From an uncultured Myxococcales bacterium (GTDB taxonomy: Bacteria; Myxococcota_A; Polyangia; Polyangiales; Polyangiaceae): 64,000 nucleotides of DNA. Shown here piece after piece: positions 17,295-25,974 of the stretch. Every line of letters begins with the position of its first letter. The stretch's first letter is position 1. Position numbers and translations under genes: made by a program. The stretch spans positions 1-64,000 of the forward strand of contig CALFEQ010000138.1 of the NCBI GenBank assembly GCA_937949945.1, given 5' to 3'. The notes under the pieces are model-generated. The model made no database searches. It was not told the origin of the DNA and was given only the letters and a program-made list of their open reading frames with translations.

Positions 17295-17357
17295 TCTACT
17301 GAGGCCTGAGGCCCGAGACCTGAGGACCAACGCCTCGTTTCGTGCGACGATCGGAGA

Positions 17358-19031
17358 ATGCCGCAGCTCCGTTCTCCTCGCCTCGTGCTCGCCATTGCGA
17401 CGTGCTCGCTCGCCGGGACGATGAGCGGATGTCACATCCGGAGCGGCTCGACGACGCCCCAGCCGACGGCCGCCGGACACGCGCAGCCGCATGCCGGGGC
17501 GCCCGCTCCGGGTGAGCCCGTCGTCACCGAGACGCACCGCCCGAGAGCACCGCGCCAGCACGCGAGCGCCCTCTTGTTCCTCGCGGGCAGCCAGGTCCAA
17601 CAGCTCGTCAAGTACGAGATCGTCAACGGGCTCGCGGTCATGGAGGGCGACATCATCCTCGGGCCCGCGAACACGCTCCCGCTCCGCCTCGGCCTGCCGT
17701 GGGCGCCCGCCACGAACGTGCGGTCCGCCGTCGCGCTCGCGAACCGATCCCACCTCTGGCCGAACGGCGAGATCCCGTACGTCATCGATCGCTCCGTCTC
17801 GGCGTCGAAGGTCGAAGCGATCAACTGGGCGGTCAGCCAACTCAACACGACCGCCCTCCGCGTTCGTCCGCGAACGGCGTCGGACAACGACTACGTCGTG
17901 TTCGTCGACAGCGGCCCGGGCAACGGCTGCAGCTCCTGGCTGGGTCGCGTCGGCGGGCCGCAAGACATCGAGGTCGCCGAATGCACGAGGGGGAGCATCA
18001 TCCACGAGCTCCTCCACGCGGCCGGCTTCTATCACGAGCAGTCGCGCGGCGACCGCGACGCTTACATCACGATCGCGTGGAACGAGATCGCGCCGGGATT
18101 CGAGGACCAGTTCGAGAAACGCGACGGCCGCGGACAGGACATCGGCCCGTACGACTACGAGAGCATCATGCACTACTCCGCGTACGCGTTCAGCCGATCG
18201 GGCAGGCCGACCATCATCCCCAAGGACCCGAAGGCCAAGATCGGTCAGCGCGAGAACCTCTCGGCGGGTGATCGCGCCGCGATCGCGGAGCTGTACGGCC
18301 CTCCGTCGGGGCCGACGCCGCCGACGCCTCCCCCGAGCCCGCCCGCCCCGACGCCTCCCAACCCGACGCCGCCGAGCCCGACTCCGCCGGCGCCGACGCC
18401 GTGGAACGGATCGTTCGCGGGCAACTACACCTCGAACCGCGGGAACGTGACCTGCACGCAGAGCGGGAACGTCGTCAACTGCCAGTACCCGGGCGGCGTG
18501 CTCTTCTGCGCGGCGAACAACGCCCAGCTCGACTGCGGATGGACGGGCGGCGGTCAGGGACGCGCGACGTTCCAGCGGCAAGCGAACGGCGTGCTCGCCG
18601 GGACGTGGGGCGACTTCTTCTCGAACGACAACCGCGGGCAGTGGGATCTCGTCCCGGCCGGATCTCCGCAGCCGTCGCCATCGCCCGCGCCGCAACCGCA
18701 ACCGCAGCCGCAGCCGAGCCCATCGCCGGGCCCCGGCTCGACGTCGCTCACCGGGAACTACGCGAGCACCCGCGGACCGATGGCATGCACCGACGCGGGC
18801 ACGACGGTGACCTGCAGCTTCCGCGAGCCGACCGGCTTGAACGGACGGCTCGATTGCACGAAGGACGCGACCGGACGCGAGCTCTCGTGCACGTGGGTGA
18901 CGCTCCTCCCGCCCGCGTCGGGCCGTGCAGCCTTCACGCGACGAAGCGCGACGGAGCGCCACCTGACGGGCACTTGGGGCTACTTCACGGCCGCGAGCGG
19001 CGCGGGCGTGTGGGAAGCGACGCCTCAATGA
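17358..19031 (+). CDS. Astacin-like (M12A) metalloprotease with two C-terminal repeat domains
   Basis: A 557-residue lipoprotein (lipobox LAGTMSGC). The astacin domain spans about 115-315 with zinc motif HELLHAAGFYHEQSRGDRD (His216, Glu217, His220, His226) and the Met-turn SIMHYSAYAFS. A Pro-rich linker (PPTPPTPPPSPP) joins a domain of about 75 residues (NGSFAGNYTSNRGNVTCTQ to GQWDLVP). A second Pro/Gln linker joins a diverged copy of the same domain (TSLTGNYASTRG to GVWEAT), each with a GTWG(D/Y)F motif near its end. The duplicated domain could bind surface polymers; it is not recognised. The gene is convergent with a second astacin gene. Confidence 0.93.
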   Translation: MPQLRSPRLVLAIATCSLAGTMSGCHIRSGSTTPQPTAAGHAQPHAGAPAPGEPVVTETHRPRAPRQHASALLFLAGSQVQQLVKYEIVNGLAVMEGDIILGPANTLPLRLGLPWAPATNVRSAVALANRSHLWPNGEIPYVIDRSVSASKVEAINWAVSQLNTTALRVRPRTASDNDYVVFVDSGPGNGCSSWLGRVGGPQDIEVAECTRGSIIHELLHAAGFYHEQSRGDRDAYITIAWNEIAPGFEDQFEKRDGRGQDIGPYDYESIMHYSAYAFSRSGRPTIIPKDPKAKIGQRENLSAGDRAAIAELYGPPSGPTPPTPPPSPPAPTPPNPTPPSPTPPAPTPWNGSFAGNYTSNRGNVTCTQSGNVVNCQYPGGVLFCAANNAQLDCGWTGGGQGRATFQRQANGVLAGTWGDFFSNDNRGQWDLVPAGSPQPSPSPAPQPQPQPQPSPSPGPGSTSLTGNYASTRGPMACTDAGTTVTCSFREPTGLNGRLDCTKDATGRELSCTWVTLLPPASGRAAFTRRSATERHLTGTWGYFTAASGAGVWEATPQ

Positions 19032-19041
19032 GAGCCGACGC

Positions 19042-19072
19042 CGCGCGGTCGCACGAACCACGCGACCGCGCG
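19042..19072 (+). terminator. Perfect GC hairpin after the plus-strand astacin
   Basis: CGCGCGGTCGC (19042-19052) pairs with GCGACCGCGCG (19062-19072), an 11-bp perfect stem 10 bp after the stop. No T-run. Confidence 0.7.
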
Positions 19073-19104
19073 CCTAGGCGCTAGCTCGCTGCGAGCACCA
19101 CCGA

Positions 19105-19127
19105 AGCCGAGGCCTCCGGCCTCGGCT
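19105..19127 (-). terminator. Perfect GC hairpin abutting the minus-strand astacin stop
   Basis: AGCCGAGGCC (19105-19114), TCC loop, GGCCTCGGCT (19118-19127): a 10-bp perfect stem whose right edge overlaps the last base of the minus-strand stop codon. No T-run. Confidence 0.65.
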
Positions 19128-20641
19128 CAGGGGTACATCGCCGCGACGCCCGCGATGTCGCCCTCGCTCAGCCCCTCGCGTTGCTCCTCGAAGACGCCGC
19201 CGTCGATCCTCAGCATCGTGTACTCGCCGTTCATGCTGAAGGCCTTGGGGCCGTAGTGCATGATCGAGCCGAAGTCGTACGGCCCGGTGTCGGTCCCGAC
19301 GACGCGCGAGTGCTTCTCGAAGTTGAAGCGGTTCTCCGGGGAGATGTTCTCCCAGAAGATGATGATGTGCTCGTCACGGTCGTGGCGCGTCTGCTCGTGG
19401 AAGAGACCGACGGCGTGACCGATCTCGTGGATGGTCGACCCCGTGCTGCAGTGACCCGGGAAGCTCGTCCGGGCGAGGGTCTCGCTCGTGGCGAGGTTCG
19501 TCGCGGAGCCCGAGCTGCTCACCAGCCCGCGCACGACCGGCGCACCGCCGTCCGGGTGCGGTGACGTCTCCTTGTAGAACGCGTGGAACTTCCCGTCCGC
19601 GTCGACGTCGATCGTCACGAGATCCTCGAGCGTCTTCCCTTCCGCGAGCGCGAACGACTGCCCCGAGCTCGTGGCCGCGAGGTCGGTCGGCGTCCCCGTG
19701 CTGAAGGTGCCGTCGTTGTAGAACGCGTACGCTCGATCCTCGTCGTCGATCGCGAAGGCGAGCACGTCGGCCGGCGTCTTTCCGGACGCGAGCGTATACG
19801 GGATCGCGGGGCCGTACTGCGTGAAGTCTTCGGGCGTGCCCTCGCTGACGGTCCCGTCGTCGAACCAAGCGAACACGTGCCCGTTCGCCGAGAACGAGAC
19901 GTCGACCACGTTCGCCGCCGACTTCTGCGGGGCGACGAGGTACCGGAAGTGTGGCGAGTACGCGTTCGCGCGCGTGAGCGTGCCGACCGTCGCGAAGCCG
20001 CGACGGTAGAACCAGAAGACACGCTGCGGGTTCGAGCGCCGGTCGAACGCGACCGCGTTGACGGTGGTGGCCGCCTCGGCGGTGGTGAGGTTGACGAACT
20101 GCCGCCCGCCCATCTGCCCGATGTTCGACGAGCAGTTGTTCGCGCTCCGGAAGTGGAGGTAGTCCCGCTGGGTCGTTCGCGGGACGAACCGCAGCTTCGT
20201 CTTCTCCTCCCAGTGGGCGATGGCGGCGAGCACGCGCTCGGGATTCGGCAGGTTCGCGTCGATGACGTAGGGGACGATCGCGTCCGGCCAGCGGCGCCCG
20301 ACCGACGTCGCGCTCATGACGCCGTCCGCACCGATGGGCAGGACGATGTCGCCCTCTGCGATCGCCAGACCGTCGATTATCCGGTACTTGACCGCCAGCG
20401 TCCCCCGAGGGGTCGCGATCGTCGTCTCGAGCACGGGGCCGGCGTTGTCCGGCGCAGGCGTCGGGAACGTGTCGTCCGCGCCCTCGACGTCGTAGTCCTC
20501 CACCTCGGGCAGCTCCGTCCTCGACGAGGTCTCGTCCGTGCGTGCGTCGCCCGCAATCGCACAGCCGGCGCCGACGAGAGCGATCCCGAGAAATACGCCC
20601 ACGAAAATGCGTGCTCTTGCCTTGTCGATCGTCATCGGCAT
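19127..20641 (-). CDS. Astacin-like (M12A) metalloprotease with an inserted repeat domain
   Basis: A 504-residue lipoprotein (lipobox ALVGAGC). The front half of the catalytic domain is at about 115-186 (WPDAIVPYVID, CSSNIGQMGGRQFVNL). The zinc motif HEIGHAVGLFHEQTRHDRD lies at 405-423 and the Met-turn SIMHYGPKAFS follows. In astacins these parts are normally about 20 residues apart; here roughly 205 residues intervene. The insert has repeats of about 45-50 residues with signatures FWFYRRGFATVGTLT, FAWFDDGTVSEGTPEDF, YAFYNDGTFSTGTPTDL and FHAFYKETS, suggesting a small beta-propeller. It is last gene of an operon, 10 bp after the preceding stop. Catalytic residues are intact. Confidence 0.9.
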   Translation of the reverse strand: MPMTIDKARARIFVGVFLGIALVGAGCAIAGDARTDETSSRTELPEVEDYDVEGADDTFPTPAPDNAGPVLETTIATPRGTLAVKYRIIDGLAIAEGDIVLPIGADGVMSATSVGRRWPDAIVPYVIDANLPNPERVLAAIAHWEEKTKLRFVPRTTQRDYLHFRSANNCSSNIGQMGGRQFVNLTTAEAATTVNAVAFDRRSNPQRVFWFYRRGFATVGTLTRANAYSPHFRYLVAPQKSAANVVDVSFSANGHVFAWFDDGTVSEGTPEDFTQYGPAIPYTLASGKTPADVLAFAIDDEDRAYAFYNDGTFSTGTPTDLAATSSGQSFALAEGKTLEDLVTIDVDADGKFHAFYKETSPHPDGGAPVVRGLVSSSGSATNLATSETLARTSFPGHCSTGSTIHEIGHAVGLFHEQTRHDRDEHIIIFWENISPENRFNFEKHSRVVGTDTGPYDFGSIMHYGPKAFSMNGEYTMLRIDGGVFEEQREGLSEGDIAGVAAMYP

Positions 20642-20651
20642 CGGCCGCCCT

Positions 20652-21701
20652 TCAGTACTTCGCGAGCACGGTGACGCCGAGCTCGGTGAAGTAGGTTGGG
20701 TCCCCCGACGGAAGCTCGATCGGTGCCGGCTCGAAGCGAGCGCAGCTCCGGGTGACGGTCGCGGTCGCGGACGTCGTGCAGACGCCCGGCGTCCCGTCGG
20801 TGAATGCGGTCCACGAGCCCTCGACGGCGTCGGCGAACGGTCCGTCGAGGCAGATCTGCTGCGTCGCCGTGGGCTCGAGCGCGAACTCCACCTTCACCTT
20901 GCGGGTGCTGTCGGCGCTGATGGTCCACGTCCCCGGCGCCTCCGCGTCCGGAGCCGACGCCGGCGTCGGCGCGATCGTGGCGAGGCGGATGTCCATCGCG
21001 AAGGCGCCGACCCACGGGCTGCAGTCCTTGCCTCCGGCTTCGTCGACCATGCACTGACGCGTGCGGTAGTAGACGCGCGAGTTGGCGAGCCGCAGCCCAC
21101 CGCTCACGCCGAAGAGCGTGGCCGCCTCGGCCTTCGTCAGCGGCGCTCCGGTGCAGCTCTCCGGATCGAACGGATCGAAGTCGAGCGGGTCGGTGCAGTA
21201 CGAGCTCCAGATCCCCTCCCCGTCCGGATCGCAGTCGGGCGGGAGCGCGCCGAGCTTCCGGAGCGAGACGGCGAACTTCGCACGCGGCGCGCCGTACATC
21301 TCGCGGAAGATCAGCCAGTACTTGCCCGTCTTGGGGAGAAAGCGCCCGTTGATGAGGGCGTTCACGTCCGTCGGCCGAACGTCGTTGCTGACGGACAGGT
21401 TGTCGAAGTCCTCGTCCGTCAGCCAGAGGATCGGATCGGTGGCGTCGAGCGAGACGACCTGCGCCTGGATCTGATCGCCGCGCTCTCCGTAGAACCAGAA
21501 CGCCCGGTACTTCGGCGTCGGCGTGTAGTCGACGTCCTTCGTCTCGCCGTAGCGGATCTCGCCGAGGATCTCCTCGGGGGTCATCGCGCGGATCGCCGCC
21601 TCGTCGGACGCGGTCTCGTCCACCTCGGCGCCCGTGAAGACGGAGCAGCCGATGGCGACGACGGGGAAGAGCGCCGAGACCACGGCGCGGCGAAGCCTCA
21701 T
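20652..21701 (-). CDS. Lipoprotein of unknown function in the astacin operon
   Basis: A 349-residue protein with signal VVSALFPVVAIGCSVF (lipobox). The ATG at 21701 overlaps the previous stop as ATGA. The first half has a pattern (AFWFYGERGDQIQAQVVSLD, GKYWLIFREMY) seen in pre-peptidase C-terminal-type beta domains found on secreted proteases. A cysteine-containing middle (CDPDGEGIWSSYCTDPLDFD) follows, then another beta-rich portion. No catalytic motif is visible. Cotranscription with an astacin suggests a surface partner or inhibitor, which is inference. Confidence 0.7.
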   Translation of the reverse strand: MRLRRAVVSALFPVVAIGCSVFTGAEVDETASDEAAIRAMTPEEILGEIRYGETKDVDYTPTPKYRAFWFYGERGDQIQAQVVSLDATDPILWLTDEDFDNLSVSNDVRPTDVNALINGRFLPKTGKYWLIFREMYGAPRAKFAVSLRKLGALPPDCDPDGEGIWSSYCTDPLDFDPFDPESCTGAPLTKAEAATLFGVSGGLRLANSRVYYRTRQCMVDEAGGKDCSPWVGAFAMDIRLATIAPTPASAPDAEAPGTWTISADSTRKVKVEFALEPTATQQICLDGPFADAVEGSWTAFTDGTPGVCTTSATATVTRSCARFEPAPIELPSGDPTYFTELGVTVLAKY

Positions 21702-22459
21702 CGCTCGGTCCCTCCGGCCGCGCCGTCCTCGCAGAGGTGGCGCGGAGACGAGAGCGTCCGCGGCGCGGGCGGAGCGGTCTCGAAGTCCTTCGAGCTGTCT
21801 CCCGTGTCGACGCAGCCGCCACCCTTTCGTCGGATCGCGACCGCGACTCCCGGCGCGGGAGCGGGCCCGCTACCCTCGTGATCGGTCGCGGCGCCGTACC
21901 CGACCATGTCCACGATGCGCGGATCGTTGCAGCGGGCCTCGGTACGACCGCATCCGAGCGCCTGAGCGGCGGCGTCGGGCGCGTTCTTCGGATCGACGTC
22001 GGCATCGCGGACGAGCGCGATCTTGCCGTTCACCGGGAGGATGTTGACGTGCGGGAGCCCGGCCCCGTCCGGCCGGAGGTCCTTTCCGGCCTGCCCCGCC
22101 GCGAACCCGACGAGGTAGTAGCCGCCCGGCGGCACGACCGCGTCCTCGGGCAGGTGGCCGCCGAAGACGAAGTCGCCGGCCGTGGCCGCGTAATGGATCG
22201 AGAGCCCCGCGAGCTTGATCGGCGCGCGCGTCCGGTTGAAAAGCTCGACGAAGTCACGGTTGTACAGCGCGTCGGACTGACCGCCGCCGCCGTAGACCTG
22301 ACTGATGACGAGCCCCTGGCCCCTCGTCGTGTCGAGGTACGCCGTCGCGACGGCGCTCTCCTCCGATCCCGTCCGCCGGTCGCACCCCGAGACCGTGCAG
22401 ACGATGGGGAGAGCTCCAAGGACAACCCCCAGGAGCCGGTTCGTCACCTTTGCCCACAT
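21698..22459 (-). CDS. Lamin-tail (LTD) domain lipoprotein
   Basis: A 253-residue lipoprotein (lipobox IVCTVSGC), first gene of the operon ending in the minus-strand astacin. Residues 50-110 match the LTD pattern: LVISQVYGGGGQSDALYNRD, FVELFNRTRAPIKLAGLSI and later VPPGGYYLVGFAAG. The LTD Ig-like fold occurs in bacterial secreted nucleases, phosphatases and surface proteins. No enzymatic domain is attached. The C-terminal part has four cysteines. It ends in an ATGA overlap with the next gene. Confidence 0.85.
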   Translation of the reverse strand: MWAKVTNRLLGVVLGALPIVCTVSGCDRRTGSEESAVATAYLDTTRGQGLVISQVYGGGGQSDALYNRDFVELFNRTRAPIKLAGLSIHYAATAGDFVFGGHLPEDAVVPPGGYYLVGFAAGQAGKDLRPDGAGLPHVNILPVNGKIALVRDADVDPKNAPDAAAQALGCGRTEARCNDPRIVDMVGYGAATDHEGSGPAPAPGVAVAIRRKGGGCVDTGDSSKDFETAPPAPRTLSSPRHLCEDGAAGGTER

Positions 22460-22561
22460 TGCGCAGCGAAGGGATGACTCAGGATCCGGGTGTGGTCAAA
22501 CCGAAAACGCGCGATTTCTCGATAGCTTCGAAATTTCAGCCCTGTAGCTCCGCCTACTCCC

Positions 22562-22579
22562 TGGGCAACGGCTTGCCCA
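22562..22579. other. Small perfect hairpin between divergent genes
   Basis: TGGGCAA, loop CGGC, TTGCCCA: a perfect 7-bp stem in the 277-bp region between the LTD and OmpA-like genes. Not recognised as a riboswitch. It could lie in the 5' leader of the OmpA-like gene. Confidence 0.5.
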
Positions 22580-22736
22580 TCCGGCCACGGGCAGGTGATG
22601 CTGCATGGTCTCATCAGGTCGATGGCGACCGACCGCACGTTCCGTCGCGCAAGCTCGCGAAATCACGTGTGTGTGCGGACGACAGACCTCGGCCTACATC
22701 CTGCTCCGACGCGCGCGGAAACGGAGAAGAAGCATC

Positions 22737-23255
22737 ATGAACGTACGTGCTGTTGTCGTGAGCTGCGCACTCGCTCTCGGTTCCCTGATCGCGGCCTGTG
22801 GAGGTGAGAAAGCCACGAGCAAGCCGGCCGCGGAGCCGAAGCTGACGAGCGCGCCCCTCCCCGCCAGCCCGTCGCTCAACGTCTCCGAGGACATCGCCAA
22901 GGCGTGCAAGCTCCATCTGAACGACGTCGCGAGCGCGCCGAAGTTCGACTTCGACAAGAGCGAGCTCTTGCCCGCGGACCACGACGTCCTGGCGAAGATC
23001 GCCGAGTGCCTCACGACCGGGCCGCTGAAGGGCCAGTCGATCCGTCTCATCGGACGCGCCGATCCGCGCGGCGAGGCGCAGTACAACATGGCGCTCGGCG
23101 CGCGGCGCGCGAGCTCCGTCGCCGACTACCTCGCGCGTCTCGGCGTCGACAAGAAGCAGGTCGAGACGACGTCGCGCGGCGAGCTCGACGCGGTCGGCAC
23201 CGACGAGGCGGGCTGGCAGACCGATCGCCGCGTCGACATCGTCCTCGCCAACTGA
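22737..23255 (+). CDS. OmpA-family peptidoglycan-associated lipoprotein
   Basis: A 172-residue protein. The ATG at 22737 has GGAGAAG upstream and gives a clean lipoprotein signal (ALALGSLIAACGG). The OmpA C-terminal domain covers about 65-170: PKFDFDKSELLPADHDVLAK, RLIGRADPRGEAQYNMALGA and ARRASSVADYLARLGV, with the R and D residues that contact diaminopimelate. Such proteins anchor the outer membrane to peptidoglycan. It is monocistronic, with a strong terminator directly downstream. Confidence 0.93.
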   Translation: MNVRAVVVSCALALGSLIAACGGEKATSKPAAEPKLTSAPLPASPSLNVSEDIAKACKLHLNDVASAPKFDFDKSELLPADHDVLAKIAECLTTGPLKGQSIRLIGRADPRGEAQYNMALGARRASSVADYLARLGVDKKQVETTSRGELDAVGTDEAGWQTDRRVDIVLAN

Positions 23256-23298
23256 CGTCCGCGACGCCGTCCGATCGGATCGCGCGATCCGGCTCTCT

Positions 23299-23335
23299 CG
23301 AGCTCGAGCAGGACACCTGCTCGAGCTCGTGCTTT
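23299..23335 (+). terminator. Strong Rho-independent terminator
   Basis: CGAGCTCGAGCAGG (23299-23312), loop ACA, CCTGCTCGAGCTCG (23316-23329): a perfect 14-bp stem, then TGC and five T. It serves the OmpA-like gene; the tail touches the stop of the convergent zinc-ribbon gene at 23337. Confidence 0.93.
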
Positions 23336-23336
23336 T

Positions 23337-23558
23337 TCAGAAGTGCGGGCGGCGCTCGTCCGGGAGACCGGAGACGTCGGGCGCGACGGTCCAGCGATCT
23401 TCGTCGGCCTCGTACACCCCGCCCCGACGCTCGGCGCACTCGAAGCAGAGGTAGGTGTCCGGTCCGGTCGCGTAAGGCCGATCCACGTCCGGCCACAGGA
23501 CCGCGCCACACTCGATGCACGTCGTCGCGTCGTCCCAATCTCCGGTGTCCTGAGTCAT
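23337..23558 (-). CDS. Small zinc-ribbon protein
   Basis: 73 residues from the ATG at 23558, preceded by GGAGAGGG, which decides the start. Two CxxC pairs (TCIECGAVLWPD and LCFECAERRGG) about 25 residues apart form a zinc ribbon; the rest is acidic. The family is unknown; such proteins often bind zinc or nucleic acid. The gene's 3' end abuts the terminator of the OmpA-like gene. Confidence 0.7.
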   Translation of the reverse strand: MTQDTGDWDDATTCIECGAVLWPDVDRPYATGPDTYLCFECAERRGGVYEADEDRWTVAPDVSGLPDERRPHF

Positions 23559-23693
23559 CGCCCTCTCCGTCCTTCCGATCGAGCCTGGCGCGGAGCCGGC
23601 GAGACCGCGAGCTCCACCGAGGTCGATTCTGCAGCCGAGCCTCGCGCGGCAGAGGTCGTCTGCGTCGCGATCACGCGCAGACCGCCGCACGCG

Positions 23694-24170
23694 TTACGCC
23701 GATGCACGCGCGCCGCCGCGTCGGAGTCGGCTCGTTCGCGTGCGCGGTCGCCGCGGAGCCCCGACGCGCTTCGGCGCCGTCGCGCGGCGGGACTTCGCGT
23801 AGCAGACGACCTCGATGTTGTTGCCTTCGCCGTCGAGGACGAAGGCGGCGTAGTAGTTCGGACCGTAGTGTGGCCGCGGGCCGGGCGCGCCGTGATCGGT
23901 CGCTCCCGCCGCCAGCGCCGCGGCGTGGAACGCGTCGACGAGATCGCGCCGTGGCACGCGGAGCGCGATGTGCTCTCCGCCGGAGGCGTTCCGATCGCGA
24001 ACCAGCCAGAAGATCTTCTCTCCGTTCGCGCCCATTCCGCACGCGCCGTCGAGCTCCATGTTGACGCGCATGCCGATCGCGCCGAGCGCCGCCTCGTAGA
24101 GCCTCCTCGCCTCGCGATACCGACGGACCGGAATGGAGATGTGATCGAGCTCGACGGAGTTCCTCTTCAC
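23694..24170 (-). CDS. VOC-family (glyoxalase/bleomycin resistance-like) protein
   Basis: 158 residues from the GTG at 24170, which follows GAGGAGG; the longer upstream frame is not supported. ELDHISIPVRRYREARRLYE opens the first beta-alpha-beta-beta-beta unit, and AAFVLDGEGNNIEVVCYA closes the second with the metal-binding glutamate of VOC enzymes. A histidine in the first strand (LDHI) and one in the second module (GEHIAL) could complete the metal site. Lyase or dioxygenase roles are possible; the substrate is unknown. The C-terminal 20 residues are basic. Confidence 0.88.
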   Translation of the reverse strand: MKRNSVELDHISIPVRRYREARRLYEAALGAIGMRVNMELDGACGMGANGEKIFWLVRDRNASGGEHIALRVPRRDLVDAFHAAALAAGATDHGAPGPRPHYGPNYYAAFVLDGEGNNIEVVCYAKSRRATAPKRVGAPRRPRTRTSRLRRGGARASA

Positions 24171-24223
24171 GGCTGCCTCCTCGCACGCGTGAATGCGAGA
24201 GCAGTGCCGGTGACGGTGGCTCG

Positions 24224-24814
24224 TCACGCCGCCAGCGATGCGCGGCGATCGCGCAGGAGGAGCGCGCCCCACGCGCCGGCGAGACCGAGGTGGATCGCAG
24301 CGTCCAGCAGGTAGACCCTCGAGATTCGTCGCTTCGCGACGTACCAGAGATCGATGGCGGCGAGCGCCGCAGGCGTCGCGGTGCCCACGATGGCGAGCGG
24401 CCTCGTGATCCCCTCGCGTCCCGCTCGCGACGCGGAGACGAGCGCGGCGCCGACGCACGACAGGAGCAGCCCGACGGTCTTCACGAGCCAGTGGTCTCGC
24501 TTAGGCCCGGTCACGGCCTCGAACGAACGCATGTGGACGACCGGCCAGAGGCCCGTCGCGATGTGGAAGACGCCCTGCGCGCGTGCGAGCCGTGGCGTCG
24601 CTTCGCGTCGCCGCGACCGCGGAGGCCGCTCGGCGATCGCCCCCACCTCCATCGGCGCGGGCGGCCCCACGCGCAACGAGGTGAACGCCGGCGCGTCGCT
24701 GCACGGAAAGCTCTGCATGCTCGCTTCGTCGACGAGAGCGTCGAGGGCGGCGTCGGCCTCGATCGCTTCGTCACCGCTCGGCTCCGTCGGCTGGTCGTGC
24801 TTCCGTTGGTTCAT
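24224..24814 (-). CDS. Membrane protein with a VDEAS-SFP peptide
   Basis: A 196-residue protein. The N-terminal 50 residues contain VDEASMQSFPCSDAPAFTSL, similar to the DEAS.SFPASDPP peptide that many proteobacterial proteins share. The C-terminal 110 residues have four hydrophobic helices; the first is followed by MRSFEAVTGPKRDHWLVKTV, a pattern I have seen in uncharacterised four-helix membrane proteins. The fusion of the peptide to the membrane domain may be a real two-part protein. Function unknown. Confidence 0.7.
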   Translation of the reverse strand: MNQRKHDQPTEPSGDEAIEADAALDALVDEASMQSFPCSDAPAFTSLRVGPPAPMEVGAIAERPPRSRRREATPRLARAQGVFHIATGLWPVVHMRSFEAVTGPKRDHWLVKTVGLLLSCVGAALVSASRAGREGITRPLAIVGTATPAALAAIDLWYVAKRRISRVYLLDAAIHLGLAGAWGALLLRDRRASLAA

Positions 24815-24899
24815 GCTTCGTCCGTCGTGCTCCGGCCGTCTGCGATCCTCGTCGCAAGGGGCATGCCCCCACGAGCGCGACGTGCGCCGGCAGAGCGAC

Positions 24900-24947
24900 G
24901 AACGGCCGAGGGACGCCGCGGAACGGGCGCGGTCCCCTCGGCCGTTC
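24900..24947 (-). terminator. Long GC hairpin after the Spy-like gene
   Basis: GAACGGCCGAGGG (24900-24912) pairs with CCCTCGGCCGTTC (24935-24947), a perfect 13-bp stem, with extra inner pairing. It lies about 70 bp beyond the stop of the minus-strand Spy-like gene and just before the start of the membrane protein gene. Confidence 0.75.
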
Positions 24948-25020
24948 GAGCGTCACTCGCGCATCGGCTCACGGCCCTCGCGTCCACGGAGGCAGGGGGG
25001 AGCCGCGCGAGCGGTCTTCG

Positions 25021-25974
25021 TCACTCCTCCTCCTGCTCTTGCTCGTCCTCGTCCGTCATGCCCTCGCTCTCGTCCTCGGTGGGCTCGGTCTGCTCCTCGA
25101 CCTCCTCGCCCTCCTGCTCCACCTGGTCGCGAGGCTCGGCCTCGCCCTCCTGCTGGGCTCGCTGCACCTTCTCCCGGATCGCCGCCGCGACCTTCGCGCG
25201 CTGCTCCTCGGTGAGCACGCAGACCACGCCCTTCGCGGCCCAGAGCCGGGCCTCGATCTTCTCGCGCTGCTTCTCCTCCATGTCGCGACGCGGCGGCGAG
25301 ACCTCGTCGATCGAGAAGTCGTCACCCCTGAAGGACTCGAGGAGCTTCGAGAAGTCGCGCTTCTCCTTGAGCTCCGGGTCGGCCTCCTTGAGCGCGCGGA
25401 GGGCGGAGAAGTACTGACGGAGCACCGCCTCCTGCTCGTCCGTCAGATCGAGCTTCTCGTCCATCCTCTCGAGCACGGCGTCCGGATCGTGCGCGCGCTC
25501 CTTCTTCTCGAGACGCTTCTGCATCTCGTCGACGAACTTGTTGCGCTGCTCCGGATCGAGGATCGCGTGGAGCTCGTCCATCGCCGCGCGATCGCCCTTC
25601 TTCGCTCGCGCCTTCGCCGCGGCGAGCCGATCGATCTCCTGCTCGAGCGCGCACTCGTCGATGCGGCCCTTCTCGATTTGATCCGCGAGCTTCGTCATGA
25701 GCTCGCGGCGAGCGTCGCGCACGGCGGCGTGGCGCTCTTCGGCCTCGGACACGAGCCGACGGACGGCCTTCTGCTGCTCGGGCCGGAGATCGAGCGCTCC
25801 GAAGATCTCGCGGATCTCCTTGCGCCGCTCTTTCGCGTCGGCGCCGTGGTGGAAGGCCTGGGTCACCGTGCCGGTCTCTTCGGCTCTCGTATCGGCGCTC
25901 GCGACGAACGGGACCGAGAAGACGCCGAGCCCGACGATGCTGGACGTGGTGATGACTCGAATGAGCTTCTTCAT
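25021..25974 (-). CDS. Spy/CpxP-like periplasmic protein with acidic tail
   Basis: A 317-residue protein with a Sec signal (TTSSIVGLGVFSVPFVASA). Two helical LTxxQ-like units are visible: LDLRPEQQKAVRRLVSEAEE around residue 62 and LDLTDEQEAVLRQYFSALRA around residue 175, the Spy/CpxP heavy-metal/chaperone fold. Helical segments between are rich in Glu, Lys and Arg. The last 45 residues are almost all Glu, Gln and Asp. Family members act as periplasmic chaperones or metal sensors; the acidic tail might bind cations. A hairpin follows the gene. No two-component partner is adjacent. Confidence 0.8.
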   Translation of the reverse strand: MKKLIRVITTSSIVGLGVFSVPFVASADTRAEETGTVTQAFHHGADAKERRKEIREIFGALDLRPEQQKAVRRLVSEAEERHAAVRDARRELMTKLADQIEKGRIDECALEQEIDRLAAAKARAKKGDRAAMDELHAILDPEQRNKFVDEMQKRLEKKERAHDPDAVLERMDEKLDLTDEQEAVLRQYFSALRALKEADPELKEKRDFSKLLESFRGDDFSIDEVSPPRRDMEEKQREKIEARLWAAKGVVCVLTEEQRAKVAAAIREKVQRAQQEGEAEPRDQVEQEGEEVEEQTEPTEDESEGMTDEDEQEQEEE

